A stretch of 64,000 nucleotides of DNA from Pseudo-nitzschia pungens (GCA_037355855.1 CM074758.1:3259001-3323000); one strand, 5' to 3'. Positions 43,318 to 54,269 are shown, numbered from the stretch's first letter. Made by a program: numbers and translations. The notes: generated by a model from the sequence alone, not told the origin.

Positions 43318-46300
43318 TTATGATTTTGCTTTGCAAGGAATAAGATTTCGAATGTTGATGCGTTCGTGTTTGAGGCCGCGTTGAATGGTGACAGTATTAT
43401 TGGTGTGAACTTGGAGGATGGGATAGGGACCGGTGCGGACCAAATCAAGTTTGTTGCGATCGTGTTTGGTGACAAAGACGTGTTGTCCAATGGTGAATTC
43501 ATGGGAGGAGCGTTTGCGATTGGCACGAAGTAGACGGGTGTCAATTTGGGCTTGGCGGTGTTTGGTAAGAGTGAGGATGTCGGCGTGGAGGGGGATGTTG
43601 AGGAGCATGTCGCAGTTGAATACGAGTGCGCCGGGGGAGAAGTTGCCGAGGGTGGAGACGGGATTGCAGCGAAGAGCGTGCATGGCTGTGGCGAGAGCTT
43701 CGTCAACGAGTGAAGCGGCTTGTTCAGCGGATGAGGGAGGTTTGAGATTGATGAGGGTACGGATGACTTGTCTGATGGTTTTGTGGGAACATTGGATGAT
43801 TCCGTTGGCAGTGGGCGTGTGGGGTGAAATGTTGATCGGTTTGATTCCGGCGTAGTCGAGGGGGAATTGAAAATCATGACCATGAAATTCGGGGCCGTGA
43901 TTGTGGACGATGCGGATGGGGTGAGGGTAACGGGAGAGCCAACAGTTTTCGAAGAGTTGTCGAATGTTTTCGGCTGTTTTGGGGCCGGGAATGCGGACAA
44001 TTTCAATCAGGTTGGTCACGGGATCGATGCAGGTGAGGGCGTCGAAGCGAAGGTCGATGTTGTTGACTGTGACGGTCCATGGGCCAATGCAGTCGACGTG
44101 GACTTCAGACCAAGGGAGGATGGGGGCATTGCGAGGAGCGAGTTGGCCAGCGGGTTTGTGAGAGGTGCGAACGAGTGGGCAGATGAGGCAGTTGGAGATG
44201 GCGTTGCGACAGGTGTGGCGGAGGTTGGGATGGTAGAAGTGGCGGCAAATGATGGCTTCGAGGCGGTCCATGCCGGTGGAATGGACGGTGAGTTCGTGGT
44301 AGAATTTGACGAGAGGTTCGAGCATGGAGGTGGGGATCATAATTTTCCAAGAGGATTTGTCAATAGGAGAATCATAGCGGCAAATGATGTCAAATTGGTC
44401 AAGACGTTGGGAAAAATAACGGCGAGGTTCAAGGGTGGGAAGTTGAAGTATATCCGAGTCGTTCTGCTGATAGCTGTGAATGGTGGAAAAGTGGAATGGC
44501 AATCTGCCTTGAGGATCAAATCGAGGGTGAACGAGGTAATTCTCTTCGAGACTGTCATCGACAGGGGGACATTCAGTCAATGCTTCGCATGATGGTCTCA
44601 CCATAAGGCTTTCAGCCATTTCAGAAAAGTTGAATGCATCGTTGTCGTCGTCGAATTCGGCATAGGCAAAATAAGTGGCGAGGTTGGTAGGGGTGCGGCT
44701 GAGAGAGTCGGCGACAGTGTTTTCGGAACCTTTGATGTATCGGTAGGTCGGGTTGAATTCTTCGAGGATGAGTTTCCAGCGGAGGACGCGTTGGGTGTTG
44801 TAAGTGGTGAGTTTGTAGGTGAGGTTTTGGTGATCGGTGTAGACGTTGATTTTGGCGCCTAGGAGCATGGAGCGGAATTCTTTGAAGGTTTCGACGATGG
44901 ATAGGAGTTCTTTTTCGATGGTGGTGTAGTTGAGTTGGGCTTTGTTGAGTTTGCGGGTGTAGTAAGCGACGGGGAGACCTTTTTGTTTGATGACAGCGCC
45001 GAGTTGGAAATCGGAGGCGTCTGTTTCGATGTGGAATTCGAGATTGTGGTCGGGGTAGGCCAACATAGTTTCGACGGAGATGAGGGATTTCATGTCTTCA
45101 AAGGCTTTTTGACATTGTTCGTTCCATTGAAAGGTTCGTGGGGTTTTGAGAAGGTTGGTAAGTGGGGCAAGGATGTGCGATCGACGGGGCCACATGTCGC
45201 GATAGTATGTGACGAGACCGAGGAAAGCACGGAGTTGTTTGAGGGTTTTTGGGGGTTTCATGGCGAGGATAGCCTTGATTTTCTTGGACCAGGGTTTGAC
45301 TCCTTTGGGGGTGAGCCAATGTCCAAGGAAATCAGTTTCTTTGATGGCCCATTTTCATTTGAGGGGGTTGATTACAAATCCTTTTTCTTCGAGACGAGTG
45401 AGGGTGATGTCAATGAGTTCGAGGTGGGATTGAAAGTCGCCGCTGAAGCAGGCGATGTCGTCGATGTAGACTTCGAGATCGGGGATGTCGCGGAGTACTT
45501 TTTCCATGATTTCTTGTGCGACATCTGGGGATTGACAGATGCCCATGGGGAGACGGTTATATTTGTAGAGGCCGAAGGGTGTGGTGATGGTTGTGAGATC
45601 TTTGCTTTCGTCATCGAGTACGAAAGTGTAGTACTGCATGGAAATGTCGAGCTTGGTGAGGTACTTGTATCCGGATCGTGGAGAAAGGATATCTTGGATA
45701 CGAGGGATGGGGTAAACTTTGCGTTTGATGGCTTTGTTGAGGGCGCAAAAGTCAGAGACCCAACGGATTTTGCCGTCTTTCTTTGGGGTAATGAAAGTGG
45801 GGGAGATCCAGTTGGATCGACCTTGTGGGGAGAGGACACCTATTTGCACGAGGCGGTCGAGTTCTTTTTTGAATAGGTCAAGGTTTGTGCGAGGGACGGG
45901 GTATGCTCTGGAGCGATGAGGGGGAATGGTTGGGTCGACGTCGAGGTGTATTTCTTCGTCGGGGTAGTGTTTGAGAACGCCGTCGAAAAGGGTCTGGTGT
46001 TTTCGAAGGACGTTGTATAACATATCGCGTTGTTCGGGGAGGAGGTGTTTGCAGTCATTGCAGACAGCTCGGACGTCGTGTCGATCGTAGGTGGATTCCT
46101 GTATGGTGGCGTACGTGTCGATTTGGGTAGAGTTCAGAGGATCGATGTGGTTGGCGTGTAGTTGGAGAGCAAGGTTGATGGAGTCGGTCGCGCTTCGGGG
46201 ATATACTCGCATGGGGATGATGAGTTGGTCGCTTTCGATGAGGTTTTCGTTGAAATTGAGTATGATTTTGAAGTGACGAAGGGCGTCTCGACCAAGGATG

Positions 46301-46608
46301 ATGTCGTATCGACATGGTGCGGCAAAGACACGTGCTTCGAGTTGTTCCAGGTGGAGTTCGGATGATAGTTCAGGTAGGGTGAAATGGTGAAGGGTGACTT
46401 TCTGGTTGGAGTTGAATTCTCCTGCCATGGTGACTCCAGAGATGTTGGATGTTTGAGTGGGGGTAGTTTCGGGGGGTAGGGCGTGTTGGCTGAACCAGGT
46501 GGTCTTGGATCTAGAATCGCATAGGATGAGGTATGGACGGTCGGATGAACTGGTTTGGATGGTACGGGACAGGGCGATGGTGAAGGGGACGGGTTCAGAG
46601 GGACTGCG
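43318..46608 (-). pseudogene. Minus-strand Gypsy pol (protease, RT, RNase H, integrase)
   Basis: The frame runs from the insertion junction at 46608 to the stop at 43318, with one in-frame TGA at 45355-45357. That TGA replaces the Cys of NPLKC, as seen in the other Gypsy. The protease has ILCDSRSKT. RT has PIPRIQDIL, DISMQYYTF, RLPMGICQSPD and VYIDDI. RNase H has ETDASDFQLGAVI, YTTIEKELLSIV and YTDHQNLTY. The integrase finger has H...H...CLIC. The core has HVDCIGPW, but the second Asp position reads HNHGPEF and the third reads IIQCSH, so the DDE triad is not intact. The protein continues directly from gag across a TGA once the nested Gypsy is removed. Confidence 0.87.
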
Positions 46609-46919
46609 TGTAACATGCTAGCGTAGGCTAGTAGTGTTACGAATTAATAATTAACCGAATCCCACATGGGATTCAAATATATATAAGGTATCCATGTATG
46701 GATATCTGGTATGTGCGAACAGGCATGCAAAAGAGAGCGATTATACGATTAAGGTTACATACGGAATATATGTTATATACAGGGATAGATATTATATGAG
46801 AAGGTTGCGATGACCTCATCGCTCATTATTTCCTCTCTCTAATTTCAATCCCATCTCGTAAAGTGAAATAACACACAATTATTCATACTACTCCGAAATT
46901 TCTACCTTAGAGTGTTACA
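46609..46919 (+). repeat. 5' LTR of plus-strand Gypsy
   Basis: Direct repeat of 52196-52506, ending TGTTACA. It is followed at once by the palindrome CAGTAATTACTG. Confidence 0.94.
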
Positions 46920-46932
46920 CAGTAATTACTGT
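46919..46932. other. 14-bp palindrome at the primer-binding position
   Basis: ACAGTAATTACTGT spans the last LTR base and the first 13 internal bases. The same palindrome adjoins the LTR of the truncated Gypsy (30808-30821). It does not end in the TGG expected for pairing with a tRNA CCA end. Confidence 0.7.
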
Positions 46933-47069
46933 CCGCTTTTACGTAGGAACAGTAGTAGAATTCAGTACTGAACTCTCAAGAAAACCGAAACATCGAAAAG
47001 CCTCAACAACAGAGGTAACTTGTATCTCCAACAAGAGTAACTCAGCTAACTTCCTCAACTTCTTCAACC

Positions 47070-48104
47070 ATGTCAGGCATCTACAGAGAACCACCGGTCG
47101 CCTACAAGAGCTCTTTTGACAGCCACAAGCCCAAGCTAATCACGCTCTCGATCTACGACAACGCGGATCACTCCGATAGCGTCAAGATCCCCCTTTTCAC
47201 AGATAAAGGAGGCCTGGAAGAGCTACTCCATACAGAAGAAGCCTTTCTAAACGCAGTAGAAGATCTGGGGGTACAGGACTCAGCACTCATCCGCTACTTC
47301 GGACGCTGCCTATGTGTTAAAGCACAAACCGAATGGAGAGCGCTAACGCGAAACACCAGACCAAATGGACAACGACTATACGCCCTTACAAGACACGGCT
47401 TTGAGTCAGCCTTCGCAGCATTTATCAAGCTCTACTGCAACGCCGAAGACACCAGGGACATCATGCACATATACCTCCGGAGTCCGGCATGCAAGAAGAA
47501 GGTGGAGTCTACCTGCAAAGACCACACAGATCGACTCATAACCCTGATGAAATATACAGCCAAACTCCATGGGTATGTAGCCAATTTGGACCACCTCCAG
47601 CAAGTCACCATACTCCTACACAGCTACCCAAACGCCTGGATAGAAGACTATGTCCGCATCCACAAAGGGGTCACCCAAGACACCACATCGCAGTCCCTGG
47701 TCGACCACATGAGCAGTCTCGACCGGCTCAGCAAACAGAATAAGAACAACAAGAATACTGGAAGACGTTCCAACAATTCTAATAGTTCTAACAACAGGAA
47801 GCGCCCTGGAACCCAAAAGAACAATCCCAAGGGCAAGAAGAAGTCTAACCCTTGCCGCATTCAAGGCCACAACCACGAGTGGTCGGAGTGTCCTAAGAAC
47901 AGATACTCAAAGAATTACAAGGGACCCAGCAACAAAGCCACCACTGAGACCTTCCACACACAAACTCACGACCTCTCTGGCAGCAATGAGTCCTTCCAAG
48001 CTCACATCAATGCCGCTGTCGAGGCAGCACGAGAATCATATCACTCCGAACATGGAGGCCGAACAGAACGGAGCATCGATGGAGAGCTTATCTGGCTCCC
48101 ATGA
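47070..48104 (+). CDS. Plus-strand Gypsy gag
   Basis: A 344-aa ORF from ATG 47070 (MSGIYREPPVAYKSSF). It shares KIPLFTDKGGLEELL, DIMHIYLRSPACKK and the C-terminal NPCRIQGHNHEWSECPKNRYSK with the gag at 29525-30604. The last segment is a C/H/H/C knuckle-like nucleic-acid-binding motif after a basic Asn/Lys-rich tract. The ORF ends in TGA (48102-48104), and the next codons are open in the same frame. Confidence 0.88.
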   Translation: MSGIYREPPVAYKSSFDSHKPKLITLSIYDNADHSDSVKIPLFTDKGGLEELLHTEEAFLNAVEDLGVQDSALIRYFGRCLCVKAQTEWRALTRNTRPNGQRLYALTRHGFESAFAAFIKLYCNAEDTRDIMHIYLRSPACKKKVESTCKDHTDRLITLMKYTAKLHGYVANLDHLQQVTILLHSYPNAWIEDYVRIHKGVTQDTTSQSLVDHMSSLDRLSKQNKNNKNTGRRSNNSNSSNNRKRPGTQKNNPKGKKKSNPCRIQGHNHEWSECPKNRYSKNYKGPSNKATTETFHTQTHDLSGSNESFQAHINAAVEAARESYHSEHGGRTERSIDGELIWLP

Positions 48105-51100
48105 GTGCAACAGCACTCCTCCAAAAGACCCAAGGGTCCACCAAAACCAGCAATCACCTTGCCTCCGGCGCCACAGGCCCTGGATGCCAGTCCAGCACAG
48201 CTGACTGGGATGACGCAAGGAGGAGATCTCCCGGAGAAAAAGGGGAAGGAACCTACAGGATGGAGTCCTGTTGAGCGCTTAGCAAAGACTGCAACAGCAG
48301 CAACAAAAATAGTTCGATTCTCCGAAAAGAGCAATCCGAACATGGATTCGAATCGAAATCAATCAAATCGATCCAAGGGTACAGACGCATCATCGATTAA
48401 TACAATCGATCCAAATCAGACAGCAGTAACAAATGGACCAACCTTGTCTCTGGCAAGGAACTGGTCTACCGGTACAGCAAAAAATCTCTATTGCAATCCT
48501 GGAAACTCCAAAGACTACACCAAAGGAGGTGCGCTGGAGCAAAATTATTTGAAACTGCTGTCGACTACTGGAAATCCAGTAGAACAGGCATCGAATAAGA
48601 GCAACGTGGCTCCTATTCTTTTAACTACAGTACAGTACATACAAGGCATCCACATGAAATCAAGACCACTACTCACACTACTAGATAGTGGATCCTCCGG
48701 AACCTGGCTCCTATTCAGAATAAGAGCAACGTGGCTCCTATTCTTCTAACTACAGTACAGTACATACAAGGCATCCCTACAAAATCAAGACCACTACTCG
48801 CACTACTCAATAGTGGATCTTCCGGAACTCTAATCAATAAAAGAGCACTACCATTTGGCACACTACCAATCAGAAGCAAGCATCGAGTCCTAACAACAAC
48901 AGCAAATGGAAGCTTCGATACTACAGAATATATTATCATGAAGAACCTCAAGTTACAAGAGTTTGGCCACTATACCATCGACAAACAAGAGGCAAGGATC
49001 TTCCATTCCCCTGACTGCAGATATGATCTAATACTAGGCAGAGACTTCCTCCACCTAGCAAAGATCAATCTCCTATTCAAAGAAGGAGCAGTCCAGTGGA
49101 TGGATAGAACCATTCCCATGAAAGATACCTCCTTATACCATGACAACCATACCATGATCATGGAAGAACTCGAAGACGCTGAACTCTTTGCTGATGACCT
49201 CTCCTTTGCTAATCCATACAAGTCCAAGGTGATCCTAGACAGAGCCTACCAAGAAACAGATCCATCTACAGTAGCCAAGCAACAGTCCCACATGTCCACG
49301 ACAGAGCAGCAGCAGTTCCAAGCAATACTAAGCGAGTACCCTAACGTCTTCAATGGAGAATTAGGGAAGTATCCACACAAGAAGAACTCTCTAAGACTGA
49401 AGCCCGGATCCAAGCCGATACACAAGAAGCCTTATCCAGTTGCATACAAAAGAGAAGACCTATTCAAAAGGGAGCTCCAGAATCTTTGTAATGATGGAGT
49501 ACTCAAAAGATGCACTGGACCAGCTGAATGGGCATTCCCTATCTTTATTGTTCCAAAGAAAGACAACAGAGTTAGATGGGTATCAGACTTCAGAGAACTG
49601 AATGAACTTCTTGAGAGACGTCCTTATCCAATCCCCCGGATACAGGATATCATGAACAAGCGAGGCAAGTACACGCACTTCACCAAGATTGACTTGTCTA
49701 TGCAATACTACTGCTTTGAACTGGATGATGCAAGCAAGAAACTCTGCACAATAGTGACACCATATGGTTGCTATGAATACCAAAGACTACCAATGGGAGT
49801 TAAAGTCTCCCCAGATGTGGCGCAGCAGCTCATGGAAGATATCCTACAAGACACTGACTGCACTGTTTATATTGATGATATTGGTATCTGGACTGATGGA
49901 TCTTTTGATCTCCATATGAAAACTATCGACAAGATCCTTGACAGACTTAACCAAAATGGCCTCAAGTGCAACCCACTCAAGTGTGATTGGGCTGTACAAG
50001 AGACCGACTTCCTTGGATATTGGATGACGCCTACAGCAGTTAAGCCATGGAGAAAGAAGATAGAAGCCATTCTACATATGGACCGACCACGAACTGTGAC
50101 CCAAGTCAAGTCATTCCTCGGCGCAGTAGGATACTACAGAGATATGTGGCCTCGCAGATCTCATGTCCTAGCTCCTCTCTTTGATATTACTGGAACCCCC
50201 AAGAAGCAGACTCCTCAAGCAGCTGCCATCAAAGCCAAACAAAGGAAAGCTCCTTCAGCCTTCACTTGGGGACCTGCTCAAGATAAAGCCTTTCAAGAGA
50301 TGAAAGCAATGGTGGCAGCAGATGCGCTGAACACCTATCCAGACCTTAACAAGCCCTTTGAACTGTACACTGATGCCTCAGACCTGCAACTTGGTGCTGC
50401 TATACTACAAGACGGCAAGCCTATTGCATACTGGTCTAAGAAACTATCTGATGCCCAAAAGAACTATACTACTATGGAGAAAGAACTCCTCGCAATCGTA
50501 CTCTGCTGCAAAGAGTACAGAAAAATGCTCCTTGGTGGTGTTATCAACGTATACACTGACCATAAAAACCTTACCTTTCGAACCCTTTCAGTCCAACGAG
50601 TCCTCCGGTGGAGACTATTCCTGGAAGAATTTGGTGTCAACCTCACCTATGTTGAAGGCAAGAAGAATGTTCTTGCTGATGCCTTCTCCAGACTACCCAG
50701 GATGGATCCACCTACTGAAGGGAAGAAAGCCCTTGAAAAGGGCACCTTAATCGATTTCTTGAAACTTGAAGTCCCCAAACAAGATGAAGAACTGTTTCTA
50801 GCAGAGTTCCCGAACCTCTTCCAGCACTTATGCAATGACGCAGACAGCGAACTACAAGCCTGCTTGCTGAATAATGAGTGTCTAGTTAACCTACCAAATA
50901 ACCAAGACCTGGAATGCCCGGTGAACTATTCCAAGATCTATCTCCATCAACAGAAAGATCCTACCATCAAGTTCAAGACCCAATCCAAAGCCTTCTTCTA
51001 CCAAGAATTAGAAGGCAATAACATCCTCTGCTATGCCAACCAGTCCAACCCAGACAACTGGCGCATATACATACCAAGCTCTCTCGCGAACAATACCATC

Positions 51101-52165
51101 AAGTGGTATCACCTCCTGTTGGGTCATTGTGGATCCACCAGGCTATATCAAACTATCTCCTCAAGATTCTACATCGACAATCTCTCCAATCTGTGCAAAA
51201 CTTACATCTGCCCCGACAGCTGCATTAAGTACAAGAACCAGCACTCCAAATATGGCAAACTACCACCGAAAGAAGCCCCACTAGCTCCATTCAACGAGAT
51301 ACATGTGGATCTTATAGGCCCATGGAAGATTACAGCTCAGGGCAAGAACTACAACTTCAAAGCCCTAACTTGCATCGATCCGGTAACTAACCTCCTGGAG
51401 ATTATCAGAATCAGAGACAAGTCCTCCCAGCATGTATCAGACCAATTCAAGAACTGTTGGCTCTCAAGATACCCAAGACCTATCAGATGCATCCATGACA
51501 ATGGCGGTGAATTCCTAGGAGCTGAATTTCAAACTACACTCAAGCAGTATGGGATTCAGTCCATTCCTACCACAGTGAAGAATCCCCAGTCCAATGCCAT
51601 CTGTGAAAGGGTCCATCATCATACAGTTGCTGATATCCTCAGAGTCCTAGTGCATGTTAATCCCCCTCAAGTCAACACCAGAGCCAGTCAGCTCATGGAC
51701 AACGCCTTGGCAACATGCATGCATGCCTCCAGGTGTGCTGTCAACGCTGCCTTACAGACATCCCCAGGATCTCTAGTATTCAATCGGGACATGCTGATCG
51801 ATCTGCCACTAACATCCAATCTGTTGGCTCTTCAGCAGCTCCGGCAACAAGGGATTAACAAGAATCTACTCAGAGATAATGCCAAGCGCATCAACCACAC
51901 CTTCCAAGTCAATGACAAGGTATGGATCCAAGAGCCAGATCCAGACAAGCTACAGTCCAGGAAGCTTGGTCCCTTTCCAATCACGTAAGTCAATCCAAAT
52001 GGAACGGTGAAGTTACAAAGAGCCCCCTCCGTAGTGGAAACAGTGAACATACGAAAGCTTACTCCATACCGGGAACCAAATCAGTCGGAGTCTACTGAAT
52101 CCGCAGATATCGAATTGAGCCAATCAAATGACTCAGACTGCTCCATGAGTCACTGGTCGGCTTAA
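48105..52165 (+). pseudogene. Plus-strand Gypsy pol (protease, RT, RNase H, integrase)
   Basis: The frame continues from gag after TGA to about 48705, shifts because of a tandem duplication, and then runs in another frame (from 48731) to a TAA at 51986-51988. A further 58 codons stay open to the TAA at 52163-52165. The protease motif occurs twice: LLDSGSSGT in the first copy and LLNSGSSGT in the second, which is joined to the rest. RT has YPIPRIQDIM, KIDLSMQYYCF, RLPMGVKVSPD and VYIDDI. RNase H has YTDASDLQLGAAI, YTTMEKELLAIV and YTDHKNLTF. The integrase finger is present, and the core D, D, E stand in HVDLIGPW, HDNGGEF and CERVHH. RT to integrase is intact. Confidence 0.9.
48594..48829. repeat. 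Tandem duplication (125-bp period) in Gypsy protease
   Basis: The segment from AATAAGAGCAACGTGGCTCC to GGATCCTCCGGAAC is repeated 125 bp downstream with a few differences (CTAGATAGTGG versus CTCAATAGTGG; ATCCACATG versus ATCCCTACA). The period is not a multiple of three and accounts fully for the frame change between the gag-proximal and pol frames. Confidence 0.88.
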
Positions 52166-52195
52166 CTGTGGGATTCGTTCAATCATGAGGCACTA

Positions 52196-52506
52196 TGTAA
52201 CATGCTAGCGTAGGCTAGTAGTGTTACGAATTAATAATTAACCGAATCCCACATGGGATTCAAATATATATAAGGTATCCATGTATGGATATCTGGTATG
52301 TGCGAACAGGCATGCAAAAGAGAGCGATTATACGATTAAGGTTACATACGGAATATATGTTATATACAGGGATAGATATTATATGAGAAGGTTGCGATGA
52401 CCTCATCGCTCATTATTTCCTCTCTCTAATTTCAATCCCATCTCGTAAAGTGAAATAACACACAATTATTCATACTACTCCAAAATTTCTACCTTAGAGT
52501 GTTACA
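52196..52506 (+). repeat. 3' LTR of plus-strand Gypsy
   Basis: Direct repeat of 46609-46919, with one visible difference (CTCCAAAAT versus CTCCGAAAT). Confidence 0.94.
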
Positions 52507-52526
52507 CTGCGGTTGTGGGGGCGTGA

Positions 52527-52535
52527 TAGTCAATA
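52527..52535 (-). promoter_or_regulatory. Putative stop-codon readthrough site UGA-CUA between gag and pol
   Basis: On the minus strand the gag end reads TAT TGA CTA TCA. Removing the nested Gypsy and one CTGCG copy leaves the frame open from this TGA straight into the protease/RT ORF. UGA followed by CUA is a known strong readthrough context in viruses and some cellular genes. The functional claim is inferred. Confidence 0.5.
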
Positions 52536-53933
52536 GTCGACTGAGTTGTGTTCTTGATGATAGATGTTTTGGTGGTAGCATTCATCGTTGTAGTCTTGGT
52601 AATAGTTGTCTTCGTAGTCTTGTTCTTCTTCTTGGGTGAGAGCGGTGCCGTTGTTTTCACATTCCTGGTAATAATTGTCTTCGTGGTTGTTGTCGAAGTT
52701 GTTATCGTCGGGGTGTGAGTCATCGTAGTACATGTCGGAGTTGAGGTCTAGGTGATGGGCGTCGGATCGGGTGTTGTTGTTTCCGAAGCGGTGTTGTTGG
52801 AAGCGAGTGTTGTATCGGTGGGGTCCATTGGGGGGATTGGGGGGAGTGGGGGTGTTAGTTCTGTGTCCGTTGGTTGGGCGAGGGTTGGGGCGATTCATGG
52901 TTTGGGATCCGTTGTGGCGGTGTCCATTGGATCGGCCGTTGGGGTATCCGGTGGGTGGGCGAGTGTTGGTTTGGGTGTACTGGTTGCGGGGGGTATTGGG
53001 GCGGTATGGGTTGTTGTTGTTGGGGCGATAGGAGTTGTTGTTATGGAACAAGGTGCGTGGGGAGGCGGAGTTGTATCGGGGGCGTTGGGTTCGGTTGTTG
53101 GGGTTTCCGTTGAATTTGCGACGATTTTGGCAGAATTGTTGGCTGGCGTCGTGGTGAAGGTGTTGTTGTTCCATGAAGGCAACGAGACGTTGGAATTTGT
53201 AGTTCGCGTCGTCGAGTTGGTTTCCGGTTTCGTTGAACTTGAGTTGCCAGGCGGGGAGCATGAGACGGTAGAAAGCATTCTTGAGGGAGGTGTCGTCAGG
53301 AAAGAGTTTGTTTCCGTTGGATCCGGGAAGGTGTAGGCTGAGGATGTTGATGAGGCGGAGGCGGCCTGCGGTTGCGAAGCAGTCCATGTTGAATGGTTTC
53401 GTGGCGTGGAGCATGTATTCCTGCTGAATCAGGAATGCGTTGGAGGGGAGGAACATGCCGAGGAAGGTGCGAATGTTGTCGTTGAAGTGTGCGTCGTCAA
53501 GATTGGGGTTACCGGTGATGACAGAGTCCCAGGAGTGTTTGAGGTCACCACCGAGAACGTCGCGGGTTTTCTTGTGGAGGATCGTGTTGTGGAGGTCGAG
53601 GTTGGAAGCGCTGGCTGCGTCGATGAAGTCTTCGATGACGCGGATGAGACGTTCTTTGTCGGAGGAGTCGGGGCAAAAGGTGGTGTCTTGTTTCTTGAGA
53701 ATCGTGGTGGATGAGGTGGTCGATGGAGCGGGTGCTGGGGCTGCTGCGGGAGCTGCTGCAGGGGCTGCTGCGACTGGGGGTGGGGGTGGTGGTGGGGCTG
53801 GTGCTCCGGTGGGAGGTGGAGGGAGGGTGAAACGGTGGACAAGACGAGTGGTGGGGTAGTCCTGGTAGGAAATGACGGGTTTGAATGGGATGGGCGGTTG
53901 CTTGGTGGCTTGAAGCTGAGCGATGGCGGCCAT
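52530..53933 (-). CDS. Minus-strand Gypsy gag
   Basis: A 467-aa ORF starting at ATG 53933. The N-terminus is proline/alanine-rich (APAPPPPPPP, AAPAAAPA), the middle is helical (LIRVIEDFIDAAS, FLGMFLPSNAFLIQQEYML) as in retroelement capsid regions, and the C-terminus is very Asn/Arg/Pro-rich and then acidic. No CCHC knuckle is present; the basic Asn-rich tail may bind RNA. It ends at TGA 52532-52530, directly followed by CTA and an open frame into pol. Its length and sequence are unlike the gag of the nested Gypsy. Confidence 0.85.
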   Translation of the reverse strand: MAAIAQLQATKQPPIPFKPVISYQDYPTTRLVHRFTLPPPPTGAPAPPPPPPPVAAAPAAAPAAAPAPAPSTTSSTTILKKQDTTFCPDSSDKERLIRVIEDFIDAASASNLDLHNTILHKKTRDVLGGDLKHSWDSVITGNPNLDDAHFNDNIRTFLGMFLPSNAFLIQQEYMLHATKPFNMDCFATAGRLRLINILSLHLPGSNGNKLFPDDTSLKNAFYRLMLPAWQLKFNETGNQLDDANYKFQRLVAFMEQQHLHHDASQQFCQNRRKFNGNPNNRTQRPRYNSASPRTLFHNNNSYRPNNNNPYRPNTPRNQYTQTNTRPPTGYPNGRSNGHRHNGSQTMNRPNPRPTNGHRTNTPTPPNPPNGPHRYNTRFQQHRFGNNNTRSDAHHLDLNSDMYYDDSHPDDNNFDNNHEDNYYQECENNGTALTQEEEQDYEDNYYQDYNDECYHQNIYHQEHNSVDY

Positions 53934-54025
53934 GGTGATCAGATGTTACAGTAGTTTTTAGAAGAGTTTAATACTTTATCGATAAAGAGAAAATTTTTTC
54001 AGCGATATTGCAATTGAATTCAATA

Positions 54026-54269
54026 TGAACTATGCTGATTGTAAAATTGTGTGCTATTGAGTTTTAGAACCGAAAGGACTCAATTGAGAAACTTGTAGGT
54101 TCGATGAATTTATCTATTCGTGAAAATACTTAAGAAGACCGACTTCGTCTAACGGTCGGAATTGTATCAGAACTTCAAGGAGAAGGAAGATCAATTCGTA
54201 TGATTGAATAATGACTGATACTCGTGAATGAATCAGTGAGTCATGAATCGAGTGTCTGTGCGTTGTTCA
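54026..54269 (-). repeat. 5' LTR of minus-strand Gypsy
   Basis: Direct repeat of 43053-43296. The primer-binding position just inside 54026 could not be matched to a tRNA. Confidence 0.92.

Larger units (their letters stand above)
46609..52506 (+). mobile_element. Ty3/Gypsy LTR retrotransposon (plus strand), nested in another Gypsy
   Basis: LTRs of 311 bp at 46609-46919 and 52196-52506 (TGTAACATGC...GTGTTACA) differ by about one base. The target duplication is CTGCG at 46604-46608 and 52507-52511. Order is gag, protease, RT, RNase H, integrase. It is the youngest Gypsy here by LTR identity, yet its coding region has an in-frame TGA after gag, a 125-bp-period tandem duplication in protease and a premature TAA near the pol end. 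It may have moved with help from another copy. Confidence 0.94.
43053..54269 (-). mobile_element. Ty3/Gypsy LTR retrotransposon (minus strand) split by another Gypsy
   Basis: LTRs of 244 bp at 43053-43296 and 54026-54269 begin TGAAC and end GTTCA and differ by two substitutions. The flanking duplication is CCTC (43049-43052 and 54270-54273), 4 bp. Domain order on the minus strand is gag, protease, RT, RNase H, integrase, which is the Gypsy order. A younger Gypsy (46609-52506) sits between gag and pol. Without it the element is about 5.3 kb. It carries an in-frame TGA in RT and altered integrase catalytic positions, so it is defective. Confidence 0.92.

Noticed and set aside
45355..45357. TGA as a recoded Cys or selenocysteine codon in Gypsy RT
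   Set aside because: Host genes and the other elements use the standard code; one base change from TGT/TGC explains it, and no supporting element was seen.
43867..45876. Long plus-strand ORFs (241 and 313 aa) rich in D, E, G, V
   Set aside because: Antisense of the Gypsy pol, which has all RT, RNase H and integrase motifs on the minus strand.
52752..53336. Plus-strand Gly/Val-rich ORF
   Set aside because: Antisense of the Asn/Pro-rich gag of the minus-strand Gypsy.
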